A stretch of DNA of 64,000 bases, taken from positions 62,001 to 126,000 of the forward strand of contig DAISWL010000002.1 in NCBI GenBank assembly GCA_036826375.1. Direction: 5' to 3'. This stretch comes from DAISWL01 sp036826375 (GTDB lineage Bacteria > Patescibacteriota > Saccharimonadia > Saccharimonadales > HK-STAS-PATE-42). A program made the translations under genes and the position numbers. Positions 1 to 6,215 of the stretch are shown one piece after another; the stretch's first letter is position 1; the number at the start of each line of letters is the position of its first letter. The notes under the pieces were generated by a model that did no database searches, was not told where the DNA came from, and saw only the letters and a program-made list of their open reading frames with translations.

Positions 1-171
1 CTGGAAGAAGCCTGCCAAATGTTAAACTTAAATTTCACTCAAGCCATTAATGATGACATCTGCCCGGTATACATGGCTGAGTATGACATATCTGAAAGAT
101 CTCAACTGTACGATTTAGAAGGTGGCTTCAGGTTCAATTCGCCGATTAAGCTTAACAGGAAATTAACCTAA
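1..171 (+). CDS. C-terminal fragment of an unidentified protein (gene enters from the left edge)
   Basis: An open frame runs from base 1 to a TAA at 169-171, giving 56 residues that end in FRFNSPIKLNRKLT. The start lies outside the window. I do not recognise the family: the visible part has no catalytic motif or membrane segment. Two copies of the TAARCTTAA motif (23-31 and 147-155) fall inside it, as in resident genes of this window. The stop is followed directly by the ATG of the broken HIT copy at 172, so the two were probably co-transcribed once. Confidence 0.6.
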   Translation: MEEACQMLNLNFTQAINDDICPVYMAEYDISERSQLYDLEGGFRFNSPIKLNRKLT

Positions 172-320
172 ATGACGACAAAAGCTCAAAATATTTATCG
201 CTCAGATGATACAATTCATAATTATCGAAGTTACTACAAAAAGGCTAAGCCATCTGAAAATTACGGGAAACAGCTTCTCTTATGATTTTTGGGATATGAA
301 AAAAGTTCAAAAGCATTTGG
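172..320 (+). pseudogene. 5' remnant of a duplicated HIT-family gene
   Basis: The first 80 or so bases match the start of the intact HIT gene at 4547 closely (same MxTKAQNIYRSDD start). The copy then skips the segment holding the CxxC pair, resumes at the bases encoding SYDFWDMKKVQKHL, and ends abruptly after aaagcatttg at 320, the point equivalent to 4762 in the intact gene. The reading frame is destroyed. The matching 3' remnant lies about 4 kb away at 4388-4489, so this copy appears to have been interrupted by the DNA between them. Confidence 0.85.
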
Positions 321-336
321 TATTGGAAGTTAGAAA

Positions 337-367
337 TTGCTTATAGTTCTCTTAATAATGCTATAAT
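337..367 (+). promoter_or_regulatory. Sigma-70-like promoter of the DUF4352 gene
   Basis: A TATAAT box at 362-367 is preceded by TTGCTT at 337-342 (19-bp spacer). It leaves an unusually long leader of about 170 nt before the ATG at 541. The leader carries an inverted repeat (gtctaaacaa near 376 with ttgtttagac near 450) and a GCCC-TTTTA-GGGC hairpin, so attenuation or another leader-based control is possible. Confidence 0.5.
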
Positions 368-492
368 CAAAAAGTCTAAACAAGCAGCTAAAACTAGCAT
401 AAAGAGCCCTTTTAGGGCACTCACTAAGGTTTTAGTTCTTTAACTAGGGCTGTTTGTTTAGACGCAAATAAGTGGGTGTCCTTTTTAGTTAC

Positions 493-536
493 AGATACCT
501 ACTAAACACTAAACAATTAAACAAATGGAGGTATCT
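493..536 (+). promoter_or_regulatory. Hairpin sequestering the ribosome binding site
   Basis: AGATACCT (493-500) is perfectly complementary to AGGTATCT (529-536). The 3' arm overlaps the Shine-Dalgarno sequence ggaggt (527-532), which serves the ATG at 541. An 8-bp stem with a 28-nt loop would hide the ribosome site. This is read directly from sequence; a regulatory role is inferred. Confidence 0.45.
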
Positions 537-540
537 ATTT

Positions 541-1236
541 ATGGATGCAAACTCAAATAAAGCCCCTCAGCAAGGCAATAACACATTAGCAATACTATCT
601 TTAGTATTTAGCTTTCTATTTGCCCCAATGGGCTTAATTTTAGGAATTATTGCCCTAGCAAAGAAACAAAGTAAAGGCTTGGCAATATCAGGTATAGTAA
701 TATCATCACTGGGCTTACTATTCTTCATATCAATTATAGGCGCTGGATCCAAGGCAGTTAACGACGTTAGCAAGGAGATTAATGATGGCGCTAGTAGTTC
801 TTCTTCAAAGTCATCAAGTAAAAACCAAGCCCCTGCTGGTAAGGTTGGTGAACCGGTTAGGGACGGTAAGTTCGAGTTTACAGTTTTATCCCAAGAATGT
901 GGCATAACCAAAGTAGGTAATGAATACCTTAACAAAACAGCCCAGGGTCAATACTGTAAAGTTAATATCAAAGTTAAGAACATAGGGGACAAACCTCAAT
1001 CCTTATTTTCAAGCAGCCAAAAGCTATTTAGCTCAGACAACAAAGAATTCTCAACCGACGATTCAGCTATGATTTACGATAGCTCAAACAGCCAGAGTGT
1101 TTGGCTAAATGAAATTAATCCAGGTAATGAAGTTACGGGAAACCTAATATTCGATATACCAAATGGAGTAACTCCTTCTTCAGTAAAACTTTTTGACTCT
1201 GCATTTAGCGGAGGCGTGAGTGTTGGGTTGAACTAG
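541..1236 (+). CDS. DUF4190/DUF4352-type membrane-anchored protein
   Basis: The protein has 231 residues. Two hydrophobic segments (about 15-37 and 46-68) resemble the DUF4190 hairpin. A Ser/Lys-rich linker (about 82-95) follows, then a C-terminal domain of about 130 residues that reads like the Ig-like DUF4352 fold (KVGEPVRDGKFEFTV at its start, FDIPNGVTP near the end), with two cysteines. The domain is probably exposed outside the membrane. An upstream in-frame ATG at 472 lacks a ribosome site; I chose 541 because of ggaggt eight bases before it. The combination is common in Gram-positive bacteria and its function is unknown. It is the first gene of the motif-free island. Confidence 0.75.
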   Translation: MDANSNKAPQQGNNTLAILSLVFSFLFAPMGLILGIIALAKKQSKGLAISGIVISSLGLLFFISIIGAGSKAVNDVSKEINDGASSSSSKSSSKNQAPAGKVGEPVRDGKFEFTVLSQECGITKVGNEYLNKTAQGQYCKVNIKVKNIGDKPQSLFSSSQKLFSSDNKEFSTDDSAMIYDSSNSQSVWLNEINPGNEVTGNLIFDIPNGVTPSSVKLFDSAFSGGVSVGLN

Positions 1237-1371
1237 GAAAATATATTTTCAGATTTGCCCTTATAAACACTGGGGGGTTAATGTGCCTCGACTTATAATA
1301 TAGACGGCTTAGTATTGAGTTCAAGTTGAATAGCTATCTGATAATAAATGTTGTAAAAAGTAATATTAATG

Positions 1372-1402
1372 TTGACTTTTTATATTTTTAAGTTATGATA
1401 AT
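1372..1402 (+). promoter_or_regulatory. Promoter of the 1448 mini-gene
   Basis: TTGACT at 1372-1377 is followed after 16 bp by TATGAT (1394-1399), overlapping an alternative GATAAT. A small ACACC/GGTGT hairpin and the ribosome site gaaagga follow before the ATG at 1448. Confidence 0.55.
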
Positions 1403-1447
1403 ATAAGTACACCTCACTTCAGGGGTGTCGTACCGAAAGGAACAGAA

Positions 1448-1663
1448 ATGAGAGTTGAATCAGACGGAAGCGTGACACTCTGCCATGTCGACCAGAACTG
1501 CTGCTGGACGTTGGGCTACAAAGACGGCGTCGTCAGGGTTTCCGACGAACACGGGAACACCATCCTGGGGACCCCAGCTGAGTTCGGCTCCTTCCTCGCG
1601 GAAGCGGCAGGGGCAGCCAACCATCTCGGGATCCCCGAGATGGCAACTGCCGCCTCCTCCTGA
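1448..1663 (+). CDS. Small GC-rich hypothetical protein, possibly DUF397-like
   Basis: The protein has 71 residues and begins MRVESDGSVTLCHVDQ. Its second half (VRVSDEHGNTILGTPAEF, then GSFLAEAAG) resembles the end of actinobacterial DUF397 proteins, but this is a resemblance by eye only. Three cysteines lie in the first third. The gene is clearly richer in G+C and in G/C-ending codons than any neighbour, which suggests transfer from a high-GC donor. Since Saccharibacteria live on Actinobacteria, a host origin is conceivable. It has its own promoter and a ribosome site. Function unknown. Confidence 0.6.
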   Translation: MRVESDGSVTLCHVDQNCCWTLGYKDGVVRVSDEHGNTILGTPAEFGSFLAEAAGAANHLGIPEMATAASS

Positions 1664-1738
1664 GTCGGCGCGGGTTCGTTGGGGGTGGTGTAGCTAGTCT
1701 GCACCGCCCCTAACGGCGAATTTTATACTTTCTGTACT

Positions 1739-1780
1739 GAGAGAAATGAGTTGTAGCTTGATAGGCTCCTTATTTCTCTC
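1739..1780 (+). terminator. Hairpin between the mini-gene and the methyltransferase
   Basis: GAGAGAAAT (1739-1747) pairs with ATTTCTCTC (1772-1780). Three further pairs, one of them G-U, extend the stem inward. The run aatcgttttg follows. It probably acts as a terminator for the gene at 1448, although the T-tract is poor. Confidence 0.45.
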
Positions 1781-1835
1781 AATCGTTTTGAATTTATTAA
1801 ATCTTATTAATTAAAGAGATGAGATCTATCGGATT

Positions 1836-2438
1836 ATGCATTTGCATGAAGTAGCCAGGGCAAGCGATGCTGTAGAGCTAAATACAGCTTTGGCCACCCC
1901 AGATACAGATTCTGACTTAGGGCTATACCTCAGACTATTAGGTGTAGATGCTGGTGAATTAGGGAGCCCAATACTAGATTTAGGCTCAAGTAAAACCCTT
2001 ACATTTGCTACTGAAATGGCTAAATTGGGTAAGAGGGTTATATCACTAAGCCCAAAATATATAATAGATAGTGAAAGACCCAGATTACCCCTAACACACA
2101 AGGGATTAACTGAACCTCTCGGGTTCTGCTTAGCGGCCTTGGCTCAAGAGTTACCGTTCAGGGATGGCTGTTTTGAAACAGTTGTGGCTGTGGGCTCTAT
2201 ACCTATGTACCTGCCCCGCAAAGCATATAAGGGCACACTAGAAGAAGTTATTAGAGTCACAAAACCACGAGGCAGCGCTTTCATTGGACCTATTTATGAG
2301 TTCTCGGAATCTAACTTTTCAGAAAGACTGTTTTTTGAAGCAATTAAAGGCGTTAAAGGCGCTGATATATCAATAGTAGATATGAAATCTCAAGGAGGAA
2401 CTTCCTACAAGATCTTGAGGGTGAATAAATTCCAATAA
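1836..2438 (+). CDS. Class I SAM-dependent methyltransferase-like protein
   Basis: The protein has 200 residues. ILDLGSS (46-52) is a slightly degenerate motif I (usually DxGxG). LPFRDGCFETVVAVGS (about 106-121) fits motif IV, and VIRVTKPRGSAFIGP (about 139-153) fits the post-IV strand seen in Methyltransf_11 enzymes. The substrate cannot be guessed. It is short for the family and its glycine loop is weak, so activity is uncertain. The ribosome site is poor. Its end lies 36 bp from the convergent end of the ABC-F gene. It contains no TAARCTTAA motif, as for the rest of the island. Confidence 0.6.
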   Translation: MHLHEVARASDAVELNTALATPDTDSDLGLYLRLLGVDAGELGSPILDLGSSKTLTFATEMAKLGKRVISLSPKYIIDSERPRLPLTHKGLTEPLGFCLAALAQELPFRDGCFETVVAVGSIPMYLPRKAYKGTLEEVIRVTKPRGSAFIGPIYEFSESNFSERLFFEAIKGVKGADISIVDMKSQGGTSYKILRVNKFQ

Positions 2439-2474
2439 TCAGCAGAAGATTAAACTCTTGCTACACTAAGAACT

Positions 2475-4139
2475 CTAGAGTTGGATAGTTTTGTTGGCGC
2501 CAAAAGCTTCTACAAAATCTCTATCGTGACTAATTAGTATAACAGCTCCTTTATATCCTTTTAGAGCTTCTTGTAGGCCATCTATAGCCTGTATATCTAA
2601 ATTATTAGTAGGTTCATCTAAGACTAGCAAATTAGCCTTATTAGCAACGGCCGCTGCTAATAAAATTCTCATTCTCTCGCCGCCACTAAGTGAACTAACT
2701 GGCTGACCCTTGATCTCATTAGGACTTAGCCCGAATCTAGCCATTAAACTATTAGCCTCTTGGGTGTCTACATCTGGAGCAATATTAATCAGGTTACGCA
2801 TAGCGTCTTCAGACGGACTAGGCAATGATTGCTGCTGATCTATATAAACAACTCTCGCACTAGCAGATAGTCTTACATCACCAGACACGGCCAAGCCTTC
2901 AGGAATAGTTGTAAGGGGTAGCATTCCTTTTAGTAAGCTGGTTTTGCCAGAGCCGTTGGAGCCAGCTATTAACATTCTATCGCCTGGAGCTAGGTGAAAA
3001 CCAAATGGTCCTATATCTAGACTGCTTTCCATTGTGGACGCAGCAGCTCTTCTGACCTTAAGCTCGTTAGCTTCTAAAATGCTAGTTCCTAATTCTGCGC
3101 TGGGAATATCGAAGTCTAGCTTGGGCAGCTCCGCCAATGTCAGTCTTGGTTTGCGCGCTCTCATCTGTTCCAATCTGGAATCTAGAGCCCTTATCTTGGC
3201 TGATGAGCTGGTACCTGCTCTCTCTGCTTTAAAGTTGTGAGCAGATTTGTCGTTATCACGTGGGCCTCTCCTCGATCTAGCTGCCGAACTAGATTGACGA
3301 CTTCTCAACTGTCTGGTAGATTTCTCTAGCCTAGAGATTTTCCTTTCATGTTCCACCAATTCATCTTCCTCCAATCTTAAATCTCTATCCCTTAAACTCA
3401 GGTATTCTTCATAGCTAGTATTGTAGTGCCTAATACCTCCTGAGTTAGCAGATACCTCCAGAATACTGGTTGCTACATTTCTCAGAAATCTTCTATCATG
3501 GGTAGCGACCAAGAAAGCCTTACTACCACTGGATGCAGCAGACCTAACATAATCCTCTAGAAGTTCAGCTCCTACTGAATCTAAATTATTTGTAGGCTCA
3601 TCCAACAATACAATGTCGTATACATTTGCAAATATTGTAGATAGTACGATTCTCGATACCTGCCCCCCAGATAGTCGTCTCATTGGCCTATCGATAGTTA
3701 TATCAGACATGCCCATATCAGATAAAAACCTTAAAACATTTGCCTGCATGACTGCGGAATCGAACCTAGCTAACCTTTCTGCCGTGTCACATAGTGCTTG
3801 AAGATTCTCAGCAGTTTGAAATCTGGTATATGCATCACTGGCTCTATCGTATTCTAATTCAGCCAGTTCAACTCCACTGACCCTATTGATATATTCCCCC
3901 ACGGTAAGGGTGGTACTGACGTTCTGAGGGACGTTACCAATATCAACATGCCCTGTAGTAGATACTCTACCTGATGAGGGCTCCAGCGAACCTCCTATTA
4001 AATTAAGCAAAGTCGTCTTACCTGAGCCGTTTGGGCCTACAAGCCCCGCAACATCACCTCTGTTTATGGAAAAACTAACGTCTTCAAGGACGAGTCGACC
4101 ACGGTCAGTTTCATAACTTATATCATCAACTTTCAACAT
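2475..4139 (-). CDS. ABC-F family ATPase (island copy)
   Basis: This 554-residue soluble protein has two ABC domains and no membrane segment. Domain 1 has Walker A GPNGSGKT (35-42), signature LSGGQ and Walker B LLDEPTNNLD. A charged linker (about 240-345, rich in Arg/Ser) follows. Domain 2 has GSNGSGKT (around 400), LSGGE and LVLDEPTNNLD. ABC-F proteins act on the ribosome, either as translation factors or by protecting it from antibiotics; which one applies is not decidable here. It differs clearly from the resident ABC-F at 11569 and has no TAARCTTAA site in 1.7 kb. A -10-like TATTAT lies about 8 nt before the ATG, with TTGAAC upstream, so the transcript may be leaderless. Confidence 0.9.
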   Translation of the reverse strand: MLKVDDISYETDRGRLVLEDVSFSINRGDVAGLVGPNGSGKTTLLNLIGGSLEPSSGRVSTTGHVDIGNVPQNVSTTLTVGEYINRVSGVELAELEYDRASDAYTRFQTAENLQALCDTAERLARFDSAVMQANVLRFLSDMGMSDITIDRPMRRLSGGQVSRIVLSTIFANVYDIVLLDEPTNNLDSVGAELLEDYVRSAASSGSKAFLVATHDRRFLRNVATSILEVSANSGGIRHYNTSYEEYLSLRDRDLRLEEDELVEHERKISRLEKSTRQLRSRQSSSAARSRRGPRDNDKSAHNFKAERAGTSSSAKIRALDSRLEQMRARKPRLTLAELPKLDFDIPSAELGTSILEANELKVRRAAASTMESSLDIGPFGFHLAPGDRMLIAGSNGSGKTSLLKGMLPLTTIPEGLAVSGDVRLSASARVVYIDQQQSLPSPSEDAMRNLINIAPDVDTQEANSLMARFGLSPNEIKGQPVSSLSGGERMRILLAAAVANKANLLVLDEPTNNLDIQAIDGLQEALKGYKGAVILISHDRDFVEAFGANKTIQL

Positions 4140-4266
4140 ACTTTATAATAATAGTAACATATTCTCCGATTTGTTCAAGTCGAACGTATTAACTCGCAAC
4201 CTTTGCATCATAAATCTTAGTTTAGAATCTTAATTTCTAGAGAACACCTCGTCTTAGACAAAACCG

Positions 4267-4389
4267 CTAGGTTCTAAGGCTAGCGGTGTAAGCCGCTGGA
4301 CTCATACGTAATGCATTGTGAATACGCTGGTTGCAGTAGTAATAAATATCCTTAGCAATTGTTTCGTGGGTTAGCTCGCTGCTGTGGCG
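4267..4389 (-). pseudogene. C-terminal fragment of an IS transposase (integrase-core type)
   Basis: The reverse strand reads a closed C-terminus, ...ETIAKDIYYYCNQRIHNAL, RMSPAAYTASLRT, stop at 4267-4269. The pattern YxYxNxxRxHxALxxxSPAxY is the usual end of DDE integrase-core transposases of the IS3/IS481 type. Only about 40 codons remain; the rest is missing where the HIT 3' remnant begins. It marks the right edge of the island and suggests that an insertion sequence brought the island in or decayed there. Confidence 0.75.
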
Positions 4390-4489
4390 CAGCCCGAAAT
4401 CTACAATTAAAAGCATCGAGCATCTTCATTTTCACTTGATAAAAACCGAGGATGCTAAACTTAATATTCTGGTAGAATATTCAGATTAG
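4388..4489 (+). pseudogene. 3' remnant of the duplicated HIT-family gene
   Basis: From cgcagcccg onward the sequence matches the last third of the intact HIT gene (about 4878-4978) almost base for base. It includes the codons for the HLHFH catalytic triad and the internal TAAACTTAA site, and it ends in TAG. Similarity continues past the stop into the downstream TATAATTAAG, so the duplication included the intergenic region. Together with 172-320 it represents one interrupted gene copy. Confidence 0.85.
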
Positions 4490-4511
4490 AACCAACCTCT
4501 GGCCTCTAACC

Positions 4512-4529
4512 TGCTATAATTAAGCTTAA
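4512..4529 (+). promoter_or_regulatory. Extended -10 promoter fused to a TAAGCTTAA site
   Basis: TGCTATAAT (4512-4520) is an extended -10 element. It is followed without a gap by TAAGCTTAA (4521-4529) and then by aggagg, the ribosome site of the HIT gene at 4547. Confidence 0.6.
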
Positions 4530-4546
4530 TAGGAGGCCAACTTAGA

Positions 4547-4978
4547 ATGATAACAAAAGCTCAAAATATTTATCGCTCAGATGATAACATTAGTAATTAT
4601 CAGAATTATCGTAAAAAAGTTAAGCCATCTGAAAATTGTGTTTTTTGTTCTGATGAAAAGCCGAGTTTTAATCCTCGAAGCTTAAACTTAAGGCATCTTA
4701 GAATTATAGAAAATAGCTTTCCGTACGATTTTTGGGATATGAAAAAAGTTCAAAAGCATTTGATGATCATCCCACTCAACCACATAGATTGCGTATCCAA
4801 ACTTAATTCTAACGAGCAAAAAGAGCTAAACTTAGTTATGGCCCATTTTTCTGATGCTGGCTATGATATTTTTGTTCGCAGCCCGCAATCTACAATTAAA
4901 AGTATCGAGCATCTTCATTTTCACTTGATAAAAACCGAGGATGCTAAACTTAATATTCTGGTAGAATATTCAGATTAA
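4547..4978 (+). CDS. HIT-family (histidine triad) protein
   Basis: The protein has 143 residues. The C-terminal HLHFHLI (H122, H124, H126) is the HxHxH triad that defines HIT nucleotide-binding hydrolases and transferases. CVFC at 31-34 could bind zinc, as in some HIT branches. The N-terminal half contains FPYDFWDMKKVQKHLMIIP, which fits the substrate-side strands of the fold. The likely activity is hydrolysis of a nucleotide phosphoramidate or adenylate, with substrate unknown. An interrupted second copy flanks the island to the left. Promoter and ribosome site aggagg are both clear. Confidence 0.8.
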   Translation: MITKAQNIYRSDDNISNYQNYRKKVKPSENCVFCSDEKPSFNPRSLNLRHLRIIENSFPYDFWDMKKVQKHLMIIPLNHIDCVSKLNSNEQKELNLVMAHFSDAGYDIFVRSPQSTIKSIEHLHFHLIKTEDAKLNILVEYSD

Positions 4979-4996
4979 AACCAATCTCCAACCTGG

Positions 4997-5010
4997 TATA
5001 ATTAAGTTTA
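4997..5010 (+). promoter_or_regulatory. TATAAT plus motif just before the 5012 start (leaderless-type)
   Basis: TATAAT (4997-5002) overlaps TTAAGTTTA (5002-5010), and the start codon follows at 5012, nine bases after the -10 box. Transcription would start at or within a few bases of the ATG, and no ribosome site is present. Confidence 0.55.
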
Positions 5011-5011
5011 G

Positions 5012-5623
5012 ATGAAGATTGATTTCAAAAAACAGTTAACTTGCTATAAGGCTTCCCGAAAACTAGAGATCATCGAGGTGCCAAAATTACAATATTTAAT
5101 GATAGATGGGTTTGGTGATCCTAACGCATCTAAAATGTATCAAGATGCACTCCATACTCTGTACCCGGTTGCTTATAAACTTAAGTTTATTTCAAAAAAT
5201 TTAAATAAAGATTTTGTAGTGATGCCGCTGGAAGGTCTGTGGTGGGCGGATCAGATGGATAGTTTTACATCGGCCAGAGATAAAAGCCAGTGGCACTGGA
5301 CGATGATGATTATGCAACCGAGCCATATAACTCCGGAAATGTTAAAAGATGCTAAGCTTAAGTTGGCTCAGCAAAAAGATGCTCCGCCGCTACTGGATGA
5401 TATAAGGCTTGAATATCTGAATGAAGCTACGTCGGTTCAAGTTTTGCACGTTGGTTCTTATGATGATGAAGCAGATATTTTAGCCAAGATGCATCATGAA
5501 TTTATCCCAGAAAATAAGCTTAAGATGGTTGGTAAACATCACGAAATCTATTTGAGCGATCCCAGAAAAATCAGCCCCGAAAAATTAAAAACAATTTTGC
5601 GCCAGCCGGTAGAGAATCTATAA
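5012..5623 (+). CDS. GyrI-like small-molecule-binding domain protein
   Basis: The 203-residue protein reads as a stand-alone GyrI-like/SOUL-type ligand-binding domain. Features are YLMIDGFGDPNAS near residue 28, PLEGLWWADQ near 73, WHWTMMIMQPSHITPEM near 93, and the repeat-half motif VLHVGSYDDEADILAKMHHEFI near 147, which closely fits the family. No DNA-binding region is attached. Such domains bind or hydrolyse hydrophobic cationic compounds or act as regulators; the ligand here is unknown. The protein is cytoplasmic. Several TAARCTTAA sites lie within it. Confidence 0.75.
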   Translation: MKIDFKKQLTCYKASRKLEIIEVPKLQYLMIDGFGDPNASKMYQDALHTLYPVAYKLKFISKNLNKDFVVMPLEGLWWADQMDSFTSARDKSQWHWTMMIMQPSHITPEMLKDAKLKLAQQKDAPPLLDDIRLEYLNEATSVQVLHVGSYDDEADILAKMHHEFIPENKLKMVGKHHEIYLSDPRKISPEKLKTILRQPVENL

Positions 5624-5636
5624 AGTTCTAGACATC

Positions 5637-5665
5637 TTCACTAAATTTAATTTATTTGCTACAAT
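5637..5665 (+). promoter_or_regulatory. Promoter of the tRNA-Val/tRNA-Phe pair
   Basis: TTCACT (5637-5642) and TACAAT (5660-5665) are separated by 17 bp. The -10 box runs into TTAAGTTTA (5665-5673). The mature tRNA-Val begins at 5684. Confidence 0.55.
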
Positions 5666-5683
5666 TAAGTTTAGTGGTTTAAT

Positions 5684-5760
5684 GGGTGGCTAGCTCAGTT
5701 GGCTAGAGCATCTCGTTTACACCGAGAGGGTCGGGGGTTCGAGTCCCTCGCCACCCACCA
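5684..5760 (+). tRNA. tRNA-Val (anticodon TAC)
   Basis: The full cloverleaf is visible: acceptor GGGTGGC/GCCACCC, D-arm gctcagttggctagagc, anticodon stem tctcg/cgaga with loop TTTACAC, T-arm gggttcgagtccc. The 3' CCA is encoded. The anticodon TAC reads valine GUA codons. Confidence 0.95.
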
Positions 5761-5792
5761 TTAACACTTATATTTTTTAAAAAATCATGAGC

Positions 5793-5868
5793 GGCTCTTT
5801 AGCTCAGTTGGTAGAGCAGAGGCCTGAAGAGCCTTGTGTCCCCAGTTCGAGTCTGGGAGGAGCCACCA
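5793..5868 (+). tRNA. tRNA-Phe (anticodon GAA)
   Basis: Acceptor GGCTCTT pairs with AGGAGCC (one G-U), followed by D-arm gctcagttggtagagc, anticodon loop CTGAAGA and T-arm cccagttcgagtctggg, with encoded CCA. It is probably co-transcribed with tRNA-Val 32 bp upstream. The 3' end (from 5851) and the following terminator are duplicated at 6059. Confidence 0.95.
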
Positions 5869-5961
5869 CAAAACGTTATTTTATACTTAAGCTTAGTGAA
5901 TATCCGCTAAGCTTTTTTGTTTATAAAAGATTTCCCATTGGCGAGAACTGGATTAGCGAGC
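5851..5961 (+). repeat. 111-bp direct repeat, copy 1 (tRNA-Phe 3' end plus terminator)
   Basis: From gtctgggaggagccacca to gattagcgagc this matches 6059-6169 at an offset of 208 bp with about two mismatches. It spans the last 18 bases of tRNA-Phe and the whole terminator. Confidence 0.9.
5889..5918 (+). terminator. Rho-independent terminator after tRNA-Phe
   Basis: AAGCTTAG (5889-5896) pairs perfectly with CTAAGCTT (5907-5914) around a 10-nt loop, followed by TTTT. The stem arms are made from inverted copies of the TAARCTTAA-type word. Confidence 0.85.
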
Positions 5962-6058
5962 CGATAGAGCGAGCGCAGTCGGCGGAATGAATAAGCGCGC
6001 AGCAACCGGAACGAAGTGAAGATTGCGAGCACTTATGGATGGAGGAGGCGAAGCCGAT

Positions 6059-6169
6059 GTCTGGGAGGAGCCACCACGAAACGTTATTTTATACTTAAGC
6101 TTAGTGAATATCCGCTAAGCTTTTTTGTTTATAAAAGATTTTCCATTGGCGAGAACTGGATTAGCGAGC
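6059..6169 (+). repeat. 111-bp direct repeat, copy 2 (possible attachment-site scar)
   Basis: This is the second copy of the tRNA-Phe tail and terminator. Between the copies (5962-6058) lies about 97 bp of GC-richer sequence with repeated gag/gcg words and no gene. Duplication of a tRNA 3' end is the usual footprint of integrase-mediated insertion, but no integrase is present here, so this may equally be a simple tandem duplication. Confidence 0.75.
6097..6126 (+). terminator. Second copy of the tRNA terminator
   Basis: The same AAGCTTAG/CTAAGCTT stem and T-run as at 5889, inside repeat copy 2. It may back up termination of the tRNA transcript. Confidence 0.7.
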
Positions 6170-6215
6170 GAGTGCTTTTTACAAAGCTCAAGGTAGTATC
6201 TACTAGAATTAATAC

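Larger units (their letters stand above)
321..4388. mobile_element. About 4-kb accessory island splitting a HIT gene copy
   Basis: The segment lies between the 5' HIT remnant (ends 320) and the 3' HIT remnant (starts about 4388). It holds four intact-looking genes (541, 1448, 1836, 2475 reverse) and a transposase C-terminal fragment at its right edge. It contains no exact TAARCTTAA motif over 4.3 kb, while the surrounding DNA has about one per 470 bp. Part of it (1448-1730) is visibly GC-rich. About 115 bp of the HIT gene is missing at the junction. I infer a recent insertion with a small target deletion. No clean terminal inverted repeats were found. Confidence 0.7.

Noticed and set aside
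472..540. Upstream in-frame start giving a longer DUF4352 protein
   Set aside because: The ATG at 472 has no ribosome site, while 541 has ggaggt at the right distance and matches the usual protein start.
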